From Burkholderiaceae bacterium 16 (GTDB taxonomy: Bacteria > Pseudomonadota > Gammaproteobacteria > Burkholderiales > Burkholderiaceae): a stretch of DNA of 64,000 nucleotides. Where the stretch lies: NCBI GenBank assembly GCA_000955785.1, contig JYOD01000017.1, positions 60,075 to 124,074 on the forward strand. Reading direction: 5' to 3'. Position 1 is the stretch's first letter. Each line of letters begins with the position of its first letter. Below the pieces are notes generated by a model. The model was given only the letters and a program-made list of their open reading frames with translations. It searched no databases and was not told the DNA's origin. Made by a program: the position numbers and the translations under genes. Positions 45,984 through 56,572 of this stretch are shown here, in pieces.

Positions 45984-47516
45984 ATGGAGAGGGAACTGAA
46001 GTTCGAGCTTGCGCAGGAACAGTCTCACGTCCTGCGCGACCTTCCCCTACTCCCGACATTGCAAGTGGAACCGCCGCACGAGGAAGCGTTGCTTAGCGAC
46101 TATTTCGACACGCCGGATCTGCTGCTCTGGCGCCAGGCCGCATCGCTCCGGGTTCGTCAGGCGGCCGGTCATTATGTGCAGACCTTGAAGTCAGCGGGCG
46201 CACGCCATGCGGGCCTGTTCGAGCGAGAAGAGTACGAAACGCCGGTTGCCGGTAACGCGCCCGATATTGCTGCATTGCTGGCGATCGTGCCGGAGACATC
46301 GCCACTCTCACCGGTCCTGAAGACACACCAGCTACAGGAGCAGCTGGCACCGGCGTTCTGTACGGACGTTTGTCGCACCGTGTGGCTGCTAGGGCTTCCC
46401 GAGGGAGATGAAGTCGAGCTCGCGATCGATACCTGTACCGTGGTTGCCGGCGAATCAAGCCAGTCATTTTCCGAACTGGAGCTGGAACTCAAGCGTGGTA
46501 AGGCGGACCACCTCTATGCATTGGCGCTGAATCTGGCCGACACGGTGCCGATGCGCCTTAGCCTGGCGAGCAAAGGCGATCGCGGCTACGGCCTGCTTGT
46601 CTGCGATAAGCCGAAAGCCGTGCGTGCGAAGCCGCTAGTGCTGGAGCGGCAGGGCTCCGTGGGCGATGCTTTCCGCGAGATCGCGCAGAACTGCCTTGCG
46701 CAAGTTCACGCCAACGAAGCTGTAGTCGCGAGCGCGCAGTCGCCGGAGGGCGTACATCAGATGCGCGTCGGGCTACGCCGTTTTGGCTCTGCGCTCGATA
46801 TGTTTTCCGGCGTGGTCACGCTGCCCGCCGAGCTGCAGGACGAACTCAAATGGATTGCAGGCGAGTTGGGCAAGTCCAGGGACTGGGAGGTGCTTGCCCA
46901 TTCGACGCTGCCTCAGGTTTCGGCGGAGGAGGAGGACCTCCCTGGCCTTCGGCGTGTCAGCGAGGCCGCCGCCGAGATTGCGAGAGCTCGACGGCTTGAT
47001 GCCGCCGAAGCGGTTCATTCCGCGCGCTATGCGCGGCTGGTTCTCGCGCTGGGACACTGGATGGCGGTTGCGTCCTGGCAGGGTGATGCGGAACCGTCAA
47101 AGCAAATGCTGCTGACGATGCCGGCAAGCGAGCTGGCTCGCGATGTGCTGCGCGCGCGCCATCGCAAGCTTGTCCGTCGCGGGCGAGGGCTGCACAAGCT
47201 GGACGCGCCACGGCGGCATCGCGCTCGTATCGCCGCAAAGAAGCTGCGCTATGCAGCCGAATTTTTCGCGTCGCTGTTCCGGAGGAAGTCGCTGGACAAT
47301 TATCGGGGCGTGCTCGCCAGGCTGCAGGATGACCTTGGCTGGGGCAATGACATGGCCGTGGCTGGCCACCTCCTCGGTTGTCTTCAGCAGGCCAACGAAA
47401 GTGTCTCAGGCGGCGCAATCTATGTCAGAGGGTTCCTGGCGGCACGCATCGTCGCTGATCGGGAAAATCAGCGACGGCTCTGGAAGCGGTTCCGCCGCAC
47501 GGAACGACCACAGTAA
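45984..47516 (+). CDS. CYTH-CHAD domain protein (inorganic triphosphatase-like)
   Basis: A 510-residue cytoplasmic protein. The CYTH domain (about 1-205) begins MERELKFEL, giving the ExExK metal/triphosphate motif, and continues with SDYFDTPDLLLWRQAASLRVRQ and a Glu-rich strand ELELELKRGK; such domains hydrolyse triphosphate or polyphosphate. The CHAD domain (about 225-505) has VHQMRVGLRRFGSALDMF and KKLRYAAEFFASLF, with the basic residues that bind polyphosphate. I chose the ATG at 45984 (GGGGAG seven bases upstream). A role in polyphosphate metabolism or granule binding is likely. Confidence 0.9.
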   Translation: MERELKFELAQEQSHVLRDLPLLPTLQVEPPHEEALLSDYFDTPDLLLWRQAASLRVRQAAGHYVQTLKSAGARHAGLFEREEYETPVAGNAPDIAALLAIVPETSPLSPVLKTHQLQEQLAPAFCTDVCRTVWLLGLPEGDEVELAIDTCTVVAGESSQSFSELELELKRGKADHLYALALNLADTVPMRLSLASKGDRGYGLLVCDKPKAVRAKPLVLERQGSVGDAFREIAQNCLAQVHANEAVVASAQSPEGVHQMRVGLRRFGSALDMFSGVVTLPAELQDELKWIAGELGKSRDWEVLAHSTLPQVSAEEEDLPGLRRVSEAAAEIARARRLDAAEAVHSARYARLVLALGHWMAVASWQGDAEPSKQMLLTMPASELARDVLRARHRKLVRRGRGLHKLDAPRRHRARIAAKKLRYAAEFFASLFRRKSLDNYRGVLARLQDDLGWGNDMAVAGHLLGCLQQANESVSGGAIYVRGFLAARIVADRENQRRLWKRFRRTERPQ

Positions 47517-47774
47517 GAGGTGCGACTTTGCCCGGGCATGGTTGCCGGTTTAGCGGCAGGCGGCATGGCGCACCACCTTGAAATCCGCACAGATCGTGAT
47601 TGCGTGTTTCTTGATCTGGGGGACCGCACGCCGGGCGACGACGGGCAGTGGCGCTTCACCCGCAAGGACGGAGCGCAGACTACCCGGCGGCTTTCCCACT
47701 GACAATCCGCCCCGAAACCCCCGCCGGCACCGTGCGTTGCCACGGGGCGTTCGAGGCCACGGAATAATCGGCCG

Positions 47775-50540
47775 TCATTTTTGTTCATTGGAACGCCCGG
47801 CGCCAAGCGCCTCGAGCAGTGGCCGGAGGGTATCGAGTTCCGCGCCAAAACCGGTCCAGTCGCCCGCCTTCAATCGCTCTATGGCGCGGTCATAGTGGGC
47901 GAGCGCCTCGCGGGCGCGGCTGTCCGCCGTGCCCTGGCGCTGCGCCGCTGCGGGGGCGGCTTCCTTGAAGAGCGCCGCCAGCGCGGCGCCCAAGGTCTCC
48001 TCCATGACCACATGGTCGCCGTAGGCGGCGATCACCCGCTTCAGCTCGGGCAATTGCCCGGACTCCGCGCGCAGGTAGAGCGGGGAGACGTAGAGTATCG
48101 AGTTCTCGATGGGCACGACCTGGAGATGGCCGCGGATGACGCGCGAACCCATCTGGTTCCACAGGGAAATCTGCTGGGATATCTCGGTGTTCTGCTGGAT
48201 GCGCGCTTCGATCTGGAACGGCCCGTAGATCAGCTTGTCCTTTGGAAACGCGTAGACGACGAGCTTGCCGTAGTCGGGAGGATCGCAGCGTGCCGCCAGC
48301 CACGCAATCATGTTCTCGCGCCGGCTTGGCACCATCGGCAGCATCAGAACGAACTCGGCGCGCGGCTCCGCCGGGAGCCGCACAATCATGTAGTAGGGCG
48401 TCATCGGCGCACCGGGGCCGGCCCCGGTCCCGGTCCCGGCGTCAATGTCGGCCAGCTTGCGGGGGAACTGCCAGAGATCCTCCCGGTTGTAGAAGACTTC
48501 CGGCGTTTCCATGTGGTAGGCGCGGTAGATCTGCGCCTGGATCAGGAACAGGTCCTCGGGATAGCGGATATGTTGCTGCAGGTCCTGCGGCATCGTGCCC
48601 AGTGCCTTGAACAGGCCCGGGAAAATGCGCTGGTACGTCCGCACGATGGGATCGGCGGGATCGCTGACATAGAAGTCGACAGTCCCGTTGTACGCATCGA
48701 TCACCACCTTGACCGCATTGCGTATGTAATTGTCGCCGTCTTCGCTGGCCGGCTGGGAGTACGGGAACCAGCGGCTGGTGGTATAGGCGTCCTGAATCCA
48801 GTAAAGCCGCCCGCCGCTCGCGACGATGTAGGGGTCATGGTCGAGGCTGAGGAACGGGGCGATCGTGCGTACCCGGTCCTGGATGTTGCGATGGAGCAGG
48901 ATCCGGCTTGCGGGCGTGATGTAGCCGGTCACCAGGATGTTGGGATCGTCGAACTGCCAGGCGAAGAGGGCCTGCAGCGCCAGGCTGCCGATGCCGATGC
49001 CGTCGCGCCCGCTGTAGTTCGTATAGACGTTCTCGTCGCCCTTGGGGTAGTCGAACTCTGGCGCGTTGCCGTTGACGATAACGTAGCCCTTGCCGCCTTC
49101 GCCGAAGTACAGGCGCGGCTCACGGATGGCGGGGCCGCCGTTGGAGACGGGCGGAATATCCTTCAGGTAAAGGGAGGGCAAGCCCTCCGCGGATTTCTCC
49201 GTGACCGGCGACATCACGACGCCGTTGCCATGGGTGAACAGCAGATGCAGGTTGACCCAGGTCTGGGCATTTGCCGGAAGCAACGACGGCTCCAGTTCCC
49301 GAGCCGAAAGCATGACCTGCTGATAGCCGGCGTCAAACCGGTAGCGGTCGATGTCCGTCGCAAGGAATTTGTAATAGGTCCTGATCTCCTGCAACTGCGC
49401 ATAGGTATCCCGCAACGGCTGCAAGTCCCACAGGCGGATGTTGTCGATGGTCGGGCGATTGGCCTGGAGCGTGGCGAGATTCAGGTTCTGTTCGGCCGGA
49501 AACGGCTTTGCCGCAATCTGCGCCAGGCCATAGGCCTCCCGCGTCAGCGCAATATTGTGCTGGATATAGGGCGTTTCCAGCTGTAGCTCGTTCGGCTTGA
49601 CATAGAAGCGCTGGAACAGCGCCGGGTAGGCCACGGCGAATACGAATGCGCCGCCGAACACGAGCAGCGCCGACGCCGCGGGAATCCGATAGCTCCGCCA
49701 GCGCATATTGGCCCATGAGGCGATCGCGGCAGCGGTGGCCAGGCCGATCAGCGGCCACAGGACCGGCAGCCCGACATGGACATCGGTATAGCCGGCGCCC
49801 ACCACGACGCCGTTGTCGCCGTAGAGCAGCAGGAAGCGGTCGAGCCAGTAAGACCAGGCCTGCAGCAGGAAGAACAGCCCCAGCAGCGCCGAGCCGTGGG
49901 TGGCGGCCGCTGGCGAAAGCCCGCGCGGCGACTGCATGAATGCGATGTCGCCGCGCAGTCCATACACGACGGCGGCGACGGCCGCGCTGCAGCCGAGCAG
50001 CAATAGCAGCCAGTTCCTGAGCGCGATATAGGCGGGCAGCGAGAAGAGGTAGAAGCCGATGTCCTTGCCAAAGATTGGATCGCCTTTGCCAAAGGGCACC
50101 TGATTGACATAGCGCAGCGCGATGTCCCAGTCCGAGGCTTCGCTGACGGCGAGGAACAGGCCCACGAGGACGGCGGCCCCGGCGATGGCGGTGCGCCAGT
50201 GGACGTGTGGCGCAACGTCGCCGACCAGTTCGCTCAGGACCTCCGGCATCCCGGGCGGAGATGCCGTCTCCAGCTTCCAGGCGCCAGGGCTCGCGTAGCG
50301 GTGCGCCAGCCATCCCGACGCCCATATCGCGCCCGACGAAGCCACGAAGACGGCGGCGAAAAGAAGCACCTGGGTGACAAGGATCGTCCAGAAAACCTCA
50401 GCGTAGCCGACGGAGGAAAACCACAGCCAGTCAACCAGCATGCCGGTGACGCGGCTGACGACGACCAGCCCGGCGACGACCGCCACGATCCTGGCTGCAA
50501 TGCCTCTCAGCCGCGTGCCGGATCCTGCTGGCGATCGCAT
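47775..50540 (-). CDS. UPF0182 family membrane protein
   Basis: A 921-residue protein of the UPF0182/COG1615 group. The first about 310 residues contain seven predicted helices, and the rest is a large soluble domain (YIQHNIALTREAYGL, FGEGGKGYVIVNGNAPEFDYP, NTEISQQISLWNQMGSRV). Family features and length match (usually 900-1000). I chose the ATG at 50540 with AAAGGAG; the frame extends upstream to 50825 but has no membrane or family pattern there. Function unknown; the 258 bases after the preceding CHAD gene hold no convincing gene. Confidence 0.88.
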   Translation of the reverse strand: MRSPAGSGTRLRGIAARIVAVVAGLVVVSRVTGMLVDWLWFSSVGYAEVFWTILVTQVLLFAAVFVASSGAIWASGWLAHRYASPGAWKLETASPPGMPEVLSELVGDVAPHVHWRTAIAGAAVLVGLFLAVSEASDWDIALRYVNQVPFGKGDPIFGKDIGFYLFSLPAYIALRNWLLLLLGCSAAVAAVVYGLRGDIAFMQSPRGLSPAAATHGSALLGLFFLLQAWSYWLDRFLLLYGDNGVVVGAGYTDVHVGLPVLWPLIGLATAAAIASWANMRWRSYRIPAASALLVFGGAFVFAVAYPALFQRFYVKPNELQLETPYIQHNIALTREAYGLAQIAAKPFPAEQNLNLATLQANRPTIDNIRLWDLQPLRDTYAQLQEIRTYYKFLATDIDRYRFDAGYQQVMLSARELEPSLLPANAQTWVNLHLLFTHGNGVVMSPVTEKSAEGLPSLYLKDIPPVSNGGPAIREPRLYFGEGGKGYVIVNGNAPEFDYPKGDENVYTNYSGRDGIGIGSLALQALFAWQFDDPNILVTGYITPASRILLHRNIQDRVRTIAPFLSLDHDPYIVASGGRLYWIQDAYTTSRWFPYSQPASEDGDNYIRNAVKVVIDAYNGTVDFYVSDPADPIVRTYQRIFPGLFKALGTMPQDLQQHIRYPEDLFLIQAQIYRAYHMETPEVFYNREDLWQFPRKLADIDAGTGTGAGPGAPMTPYYMIVRLPAEPRAEFVLMLPMVPSRRENMIAWLAARCDPPDYGKLVVYAFPKDKLIYGPFQIEARIQQNTEISQQISLWNQMGSRVIRGHLQVVPIENSILYVSPLYLRAESGQLPELKRVIAAYGDHVVMEETLGAALAALFKEAAPAAAQRQGTADSRAREALAHYDRAIERLKAGDWTGFGAELDTLRPLLEALGAGRSNEQK

Positions 50541-50894
50541 CGATCGTGCTCCTTTGCCGAAACGCCATCCATGGCCTGCTGCGAGCGGACCACGGTGCGC
50601 TGCCGGTCTGCCCGATACCTGGCCGGACGGGTTGCCAGGGTGACCGCGATAGGCGGCTCGCAGCAAAGCAAAAGTCCGCGCCGAATCACCCCGGATAATC
50701 AATTGTAGGTGGGGAATCACCAGGCAGCACGCTTGCCAGGGCGCATCGGGATACCGCCCGCGCCCAAGTACATGAAACGGCACAGCGGTGGAGTCGGGAT
50801 TTACGGAAGTTTTATGGCAGGTCAATACCTCTTTACGCCAATTTCATGGGCCAATTCCTAACCTGTGCTACCCCTGACCAACCTGGTAAGCAAT
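50541..50894. other. Intergenic region upstream of the UPF0182 gene
   Basis: About 350 bases; presumably the UPF0182 promoter. Nothing else recognised. A very long plus-strand frame that begins here is antisense to the helicase gene and is not a gene. Confidence 0.35.
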
Positions 50895-51008
50895 ATGACG
50901 CCGCACTTCACCAAAGCACCGCGCACAAGCGAACCCTGTCACGGCGGCAGCTATTACCTGAAGCTTGCCGGATGCCTGCTCGTGCTTGGCCTGTTGTACG
51001 CCTTGTGA
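50895..51008 (+). CDS. Possible 37-residue single-helix peptide
   Basis: Frame from an ATG at 50895 giving a polar N-terminus (MTPHFTKAPRTSEP) and a C-terminal hydrophobic helix (LKLAGCLLVLGLLYAL) that ends at a stop. The composition fits a small membrane peptide, but the ribosome site (GGTAAG) is weak and no relative is recognised. It is convergent with the large helicase gene, 35 bases away. Confidence 0.3.
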   Translation: MTPHFTKAPRTSEPCHGGSYYLKLAGCLLVLGLLYAL

Positions 51009-51043
51009 ATGCGGGGGCGGGAGCCCCTCCGCAGCCATCCCTC

Positions 51044-54000
51044 CTACTCCTCTGCGTAGCCTTTGCGCAGCTTCTCCGCCACCAGCTTGTCCATCTCGCG
51101 AAGGGCCCGCTCGGCAGTGTCGAACTGCTTGAGGTTGACCTGCCCGCTGCTGCCGATGCGGCCGTAGCTGACGCTCAACTCGGTGCCGCTCAGGCTGGCG
51201 CGCCAGAACTTGCGCGAACTGCCCTGCTCGAAGCGCAGCGCCCGCACCAGTTCCGCTTGCCTGGTGCCGGTTGCGGAAGTGCCGGTGCTGGCGTCGTTGG
51301 CCGAATCCGAAGCCGACGCCGGCGTCACCGGTTGCGCTGGTGGTGCCAGCACCGGCGCCAGCGGCTCGACTTCCGCATGCAGCGCGCGGTCCTCGCCATC
51401 GGCCAGCATGGCTTCGATGCGGGCCAGTACCGCGCCGGCATCGTGCAGCCAGTCCTTGCCGGGAATGTCGAGCACTCGCCAGCCGAAGCTGCGCAGGATG
51501 CCGGGACGGAACACGTAGCGCTCGGCGGTGTCCGCCACGGCCTCGGCCGGCGCATCGAGCAGGATCGCCAGCGCATAGCCCTGCGCGGACGGATCGGCGA
51601 TGGCCAGGTCGCAGCGGAACTGGGAGCGGCCGACATTGACGTGCACCTGGTGGCCGCGCGAGCGCAACGCCTCGGCCATCGCGTCGCGGATGCTGTCGGA
51701 CGCGGCCTGGCGCGTGAAGGCATCGCGCGCGCCCAGGTTCAGGGCGCCGAGCACCGCCTGCGCGCGTTCGAACTGGCCGCGCGCGCTGGCTTGCGCGAAC
51801 TGCAGGAAAGCGCGCAGCGCGGCAGCGCCATCGTTGTGCACATTGGTGATGGCTTCCGCCTGGATCGTCGACACCACCGCCATGCGGTGGCGCGCGCGGC
51901 TGAAAATCACGTTGAGGCGCTTCTCGCCGCCGCGCTGGTTGATCGGGCCGAAGTTCATCAGCATCTTGCCGTCGGGGCCGGGCGCGTAGCAGATGCTCAG
52001 GATGATCACGTCGCGCTCGTCGCCCTGGACGTTCTCCAGGTTCTTGACGAACAGGCCGTTGAACTGGTCGTTGTCCTCGCGCACGTACTCGCGCTCCAGG
52101 CGCATGGCAAAGTCCGCGTCCTCGCTGGCCAGCGCCTCCAGCGCGGACTCGATGGCGGTTTGCTGCGCCTCCGAGAAGGCGACGATGCCCAGGCTCAGCC
52201 CGGTCTCGCGGCGCAGCATCTCGCGCACGGTCTGGGCGATATAGCGCGCTTCCGGCGCGTTGCGCCGGTCGAGGTAGACGCCATCGCCCAGCCGGTGGAA
52301 GCTGACCGGCCGCGCCAGCAGCGCGTCGGCCCCGGCGATGCCGGCGTCTTCCTGGTCCGAGCGCAGCGGCGCTGCCTCGTCCTCGGCCTGCTCCAGCAGA
52401 CGGTCGGGAATGGTCACCAGGCGGCCGTCGTAGAAGGCGGCGTTGGAGAAGCTGATCAGCGATTCGTGGCGGCTGCGGTAGTGCCACGCCAGCAGCGTGG
52501 CGGGCAGGTTGCGCGCGGCCTGGTTCAGCAGGCTGTCCGAGTCCAGGTTGATAGCGATGCGCTCGCCTTCCTCCTCCACCACGATCTCGTCGTCGCCCTC
52601 GGCGCCACTGGCCGAGAAGAAACTGGTCGGTGGCAGCTGCATCTCGTCGCCGACCACCACCACCTGGCGCGCCCGGCTCAGCGCAGGCACCGCTTCCTCG
52701 GTGGGAATCTGGCTGGCCTCGTCGAAGATCACCACGTCGAACAGGTCCGGCGACAGCGGCAGCGTGTCGGACACCGACAGCGGGCTCATCAGCCAGATCG
52801 GCTTCAGGTCGTTGATGACCAGCCCGGTCTCGTCGTCGCTGAGGTCGCGGATCGAACGGTGGCGCATGCTCTTGCCGAACTCGTGTTCCAGTTCGCGGCG
52901 GCCGGTGGCATAGCGCTTCTTGAACGCCTTGCCGTCGGCATCCAGTTGCGTGGCCGACAGCGAGGACTGGCGCACGTGCTCGGCAAACTGCCGGTGCAAC
53001 GTTGCGCGTATCACCTGGGCGTTGAGGGCGAGCAGTTCGCGCTGGCCCTGCGCTACCGCGCGCGCGGCCTGCGCCAGCGCCGCCCCGCTGAAGTGCGCCA
53101 GCGCCGGGCTCTCGCGCTCCAAGCGGCGCAATGCCTCGTCGGCGACCAGCGCCTCCAGTTGCGCCGGTTCATGGTCCAGCAACTGCAGCGTGGCGGCACA
53201 GGCGGGATCGGCGGCATGGACGGCGCGCAGCAGTGGCAGCAGGTCGGGCAGGTCGTCCAGTGCTTCGCGCAGGTCGCGCAGCAACTCTGCAATGTCGCCC
53301 AGGCGCGCGTCCGGGGCCAGGGTCAGCCCGTCGCGCACGCGCAGCGTCAGCTTGTCCAGCGCCTCGCGCGCGCCGGCTTGCGCGCGCGCCGTGGCGGCCG
53401 GATCGACAGCCTGGCGCAGGTGGGCAACCAGTTCACGCGGACCGCTGGCTGCCTGCAGGCGCTGCTCCAGTTCGGCCAGCGCGCGCAGGAAGTCCTGCAT
53501 CGCGCTGACGCCAAAGCGCTGGCGGCTGTCGGCATCGCTCGCGGCCAGCGCGGCGCTGGCGGCGTGCTCGGCGGCCAGCGCCTGCAGCACTTTGCCGAAG
53601 CCCGGATGCACGGCATGCTTGCCGAAGTCATAGCGGTGCTTCAGTTCGCCGCGCAGGCGCCACCAGGCCGGCTGCAGCCAGCGCGCCAGCGACGGCTCCA
53701 GGCGCCGGACCAGCGCCAGCGCCGACTCGGTGTCGCCGGGGCTGAGCTTGTCGCGCCAGTTCGACGTCGCCGCCTGGGCGGCGGTGAGCGCCTGGGCGCG
53801 CGTTTCAAGTTCGGCCCGTACCTGGCGCAGCGCGCCTTGTGCCGGCGAGGCCGGATCGAGCAGGTCCAGGTGCGCGGCCAGGCCGGTGTCGAGCAGCCAT
53901 TGGCAATCGGCGGCGATCGCACGGGCCTGTTCCAGCGCGGTGTCGTGGCCGATCAGGCTGGCGGTGCTGTCCAGCAGCGGGTCCAGCGCGTCGAACAGCG

Positions 54001-56572
54001 CCTCGGTATCGCTGCACAACTGCTCGGCGCGGCCGAAAGCGCGCTCGTCGGCCAGTAGCTCCCGCGACAGCCGGGCGAACGGGTGCGCGGCAAGCGCGTC
54101 CATGCCGAAGCGCTCGCGCATGGCGCGGTGCACGCGCTGGGTGAGTTCGCGCTGGCGATCCCAGCTGGCCAGCGCCGGCAGGCGCTCCCGCATGGCCGGG
54201 CCGGTCTCGGGCGCCGCGGGCAGTCCGGCCACGCGGCGCAGCAGCGCGCGCACGCTATCGCCCAGCGCCTCGGGCGCGGCCGCCATCGCCGACTCGAAGC
54301 GGTCGATACGCTGTTGTTGCCCCGCCAGGGCCCCGGCCACCTGCGCCCGGCGCGCCGCCACCGCGTCGCCGTCGTGCGGCTGGGCGATCCACTGCTCATA
54401 GCAGGCGCGCAGATCGGCGATAAAGGCCTTCTTGTCGGTCTGCGAGTCGTGGATCAGGCAGCACAGCGGATCCAGCCCGCTTTGCTTGAGCCGGTGGAAC
54501 ACCACGTCCAGCGCGGCGCGCTTCTCGCAGACGAACAGCACGCGTTTGCCGCGTCCGGCGTAGTCGGCGATCAGGTTGGTGATGGTCTGCGACTTGCCGG
54601 TGCCGGGCGGGCCCTGGATGATGAAGCTGCGCTGGCTGCGCGCCAGGCCGACCGCGGCGTTCTGCGTGGCGTCGGACGCCACCACGCTCCACTGCTCGCC
54701 CGGCGCCAGCGGTGCCGGCGCCTGCGTCTCGATGTCGCGCGGCTCGATCGAGAACACGCGGTCGAAGGCGGGGTTGGGCCCGGGTTCGTCCAGCAGTTGC
54801 GCGTAGTCGCGCACCAGCGACATTTTCTTGTAGTTGAAGTTGGCCAGCGTCACCTGGGTCAGGTCCAGGTCCCAGGCATAGCGGTGGCCTTCGGATTCCT
54901 GCAGCACAAAGCCTTTGCGGTCGCCGGCATCGGCAGCATCGACGGTGCCGGCGGCAGGCTGGGCCATGTTCGGCTGGCGCGGGCCGGCGCTGGGCGCGGC
55001 GCCCGCCTCGAAGCGCTGTGGCAGCTCGCTCGGCCGGACCCAGTGCTCGAACAGCGCCCGCCCCAGCGGGCGGTAGTCGTCCTGCGCATAGCTGTAGGGC
55101 GGCAGCCAGCCACCGCCGCCCGCGCGCGCGGCGGCCATGCCCGGCTTGCGGCGCTGGAACTGCTGCATGCGCTGCAGCGCCTTTTGCCGCACCAGCCGCA
55201 CCGCGGCCTTGTCCACCAGGCGCAGCTCCACCGATGGCTCGGAGCCGCGGATCTGCGCGAGGAGACTGGCATGGATCTCGGCCAGCGAGGTCTTGCCCAG
55301 GTCCACCGTCTCGTCCAGGCGGATGTCGTACAGCTGGCTCAGGTGGTGGCGCAGCACCGGGTTGAACTCGGCCTCGCCGCTGGTGCACTGGACCACGTAC
55401 TGGTCGCGCACGCCCTTGCGCTTGACCAGTTCCACCGGCAGCCACAGCAGCGGCGTCACGATACGCTCGTCCGGTGCTTCCTTGAGGTTGTGCCAGCGCA
55501 GGAACGCCACTACCAGGCGCAGGTTGCTGAAGCCGAACTCGGCACGGTCGCGGCGCGTTTCGGCGATCAGCCGGTCCAGCGCCGCCGGCAGGTAGGGCTG
55601 GTCGTCGAAGCGGAGCCAGCGCTGCAGCGAAACCGGCTTGCCGTCCACCAGATCGGCGGCGAACGGGCCGCCCCAAGTGCAGATGTGCTCCGGCCGCACG
55701 CTTTCGATCTGCAGCATCAGCGGCACGCTGGCCACGGTCAGGTTGACGCTGGCCGCGGTGGGGCGGAAGTACAGCAGGCGGTTGCGCCGGGACAGGTCGA
55801 ACAGGCGGTCGCGCAGATGCGCGAGCACCGCCGTGCGGCGTGGCGCCGCACCGCTGGCCCCGGCCAGCGCACGCTCCACCTCCAGGGCCAGCGGCTGATC
55901 GCGCCAGGTGCGCAGCCGCGTGGCCAGCGAGGCCACGTCGGTGGCGCGGTCATGGCGGTTGATCTCGGTCATCTCCACGATCACCGCGGCCACGATGGGG
56001 TGCAGCCGCTCGTGCAGCAGGAACAGGTTGCGGCGGCAGGCAACGAACTCGCGCAGATCGTCCTCGTCGGCGAGGTCCGCGCCGCAAGCCAGGCTGGCCA
56101 GCGCCATGCCGAGCAGGAAGATGTCGCCGATCTCGTCGTGGTGGCCGACCAGCAACTCCCAGCTGGCCGGGCCGGGCAGGTACACCGGGCGCTCGATCGG
56201 CGCCGCGGGATCCAGTTGCAGCGTCAGGTCGGTTTCCTCGCGGCGGCCGTCGTCGGCGTGGCCGCGCTGCAGCGTGCCGACGATGTTCAGGCCCGAGGCC
56301 GGATGCGGCTGCACCCGGTGCACCGCGCCGATATCCATGACCGGCAGCTCGCCGTCCGGCCGGCGCAGGCCGAGCGCGCCATCCTCGCCCACCAGGATGC
56401 TGTCGGCGTCGAGCGAGGCGACCCTGCCCTGCGCGTGCAACGCGGCGACCTGCTGGAACAGCGGCAGCATCAGCACCAGTACGTCGTCGGTGGGCAATGC
56501 CGCGCCCGCCTGCGCCTCGATCAAGGCACGCAGGGTACGCGGCGCGCTGTTGGCGATCGTGCTGTCGTTCAT
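51044..56572 (-). CDS. Pseudokinase-DUF4011-SF1 helicase-nuclease-WGR protein
   Basis: An 1842-residue multidomain protein. Residues 28-225 resemble a protein-kinase C-lobe (QQVAALHAQGRVASLDADSI, then EIGDIFLLGMALASLACG) with the catalytic HRD/DFG lost. DUF4011 follows (DRLFDLSRRNRLLYFRP, 255-271). The SF1 helicase core has Walker A GPPGTGKSQT (654-663), Walker B IFDEASQIP (about 1285) and VVGDEMQLPP, with a long insertion between. About 1620-1705 looks like a PD-(D/E)XK nuclease of the MTES_1575/Vsr-like type (RCDLAIADPS, RSFGWRVLDI). The C-terminal 75 residues are a WGR domain (VSYGRIGSSGQVNLKQF). The start overlaps the peptidase stop (ATGA). Likely DNA-targeting defence effector. Confidence 0.85.
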   Translation of the reverse strand: MNDSTIANSAPRTLRALIEAQAGAALPTDDVLVLMLPLFQQVAALHAQGRVASLDADSILVGEDGALGLRRPDGELPVMDIGAVHRVQPHPASGLNIVGTLQRGHADDGRREETDLTLQLDPAAPIERPVYLPGPASWELLVGHHDEIGDIFLLGMALASLACGADLADEDDLREFVACRRNLFLLHERLHPIVAAVIVEMTEINRHDRATDVASLATRLRTWRDQPLALEVERALAGASGAAPRRTAVLAHLRDRLFDLSRRNRLLYFRPTAASVNLTVASVPLMLQIESVRPEHICTWGGPFAADLVDGKPVSLQRWLRFDDQPYLPAALDRLIAETRRDRAEFGFSNLRLVVAFLRWHNLKEAPDERIVTPLLWLPVELVKRKGVRDQYVVQCTSGEAEFNPVLRHHLSQLYDIRLDETVDLGKTSLAEIHASLLAQIRGSEPSVELRLVDKAAVRLVRQKALQRMQQFQRRKPGMAAARAGGGGWLPPYSYAQDDYRPLGRALFEHWVRPSELPQRFEAGAAPSAGPRQPNMAQPAAGTVDAADAGDRKGFVLQESEGHRYAWDLDLTQVTLANFNYKKMSLVRDYAQLLDEPGPNPAFDRVFSIEPRDIETQAPAPLAPGEQWSVVASDATQNAAVGLARSQRSFIIQGPPGTGKSQTITNLIADYAGRGKRVLFVCEKRAALDVVFHRLKQSGLDPLCCLIHDSQTDKKAFIADLRACYEQWIAQPHDGDAVAARRAQVAGALAGQQQRIDRFESAMAAAPEALGDSVRALLRRVAGLPAAPETGPAMRERLPALASWDRQRELTQRVHRAMRERFGMDALAAHPFARLSRELLADERAFGRAEQLCSDTEALFDALDPLLDSTASLIGHDTALEQARAIAADCQWLLDTGLAAHLDLLDPASPAQGALRQVRAELETRAQALTAAQAATSNWRDKLSPGDTESALALVRRLEPSLARWLQPAWWRLRGELKHRYDFGKHAVHPGFGKVLQALAAEHAASAALAASDADSRQRFGVSAMQDFLRALAELEQRLQAASGPRELVAHLRQAVDPAATARAQAGAREALDKLTLRVRDGLTLAPDARLGDIAELLRDLREALDDLPDLLPLLRAVHAADPACAATLQLLDHEPAQLEALVADEALRRLERESPALAHFSGAALAQAARAVAQGQRELLALNAQVIRATLHRQFAEHVRQSSLSATQLDADGKAFKKRYATGRRELEHEFGKSMRHRSIRDLSDDETGLVINDLKPIWLMSPLSVSDTLPLSPDLFDVVIFDEASQIPTEEAVPALSRARQVVVVGDEMQLPPTSFFSASGAEGDDEIVVEEEGERIAINLDSDSLLNQAARNLPATLLAWHYRSRHESLISFSNAAFYDGRLVTIPDRLLEQAEDEAAPLRSDQEDAGIAGADALLARPVSFHRLGDGVYLDRRNAPEARYIAQTVREMLRRETGLSLGIVAFSEAQQTAIESALEALASEDADFAMRLEREYVREDNDQFNGLFVKNLENVQGDERDVIILSICYAPGPDGKMLMNFGPINQRGGEKRLNVIFSRARHRMAVVSTIQAEAITNVHNDGAAALRAFLQFAQASARGQFERAQAVLGALNLGARDAFTRQAASDSIRDAMAEALRSRGHQVHVNVGRSQFRCDLAIADPSAQGYALAILLDAPAEAVADTAERYVFRPGILRSFGWRVLDIPGKDWLHDAGAVLARIEAMLADGEDRALHAEVEPLAPVLAPPAQPVTPASASDSANDASTGTSATGTRQAELVRALRFEQGSSRKFWRASLSGTELSVSYGRIGSSGQVNLKQFDTAERALREMDKLVAEKLRKGYAEE

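Noticed and set aside
47517..47774. Small plus-strand frames after the CYTH-CHAD gene (for example one ending at 47702).
   Set aside because: No ribosome site and no clear composition; the gap is most likely non-coding between convergent genes.
50846..54058. A 1070-codon plus-strand open frame.
   Set aside because: It is antisense to the helicase gene, is rich in Arg/Gln/Ala as expected for the complement of GC-rich coding DNA, and shows no domain.
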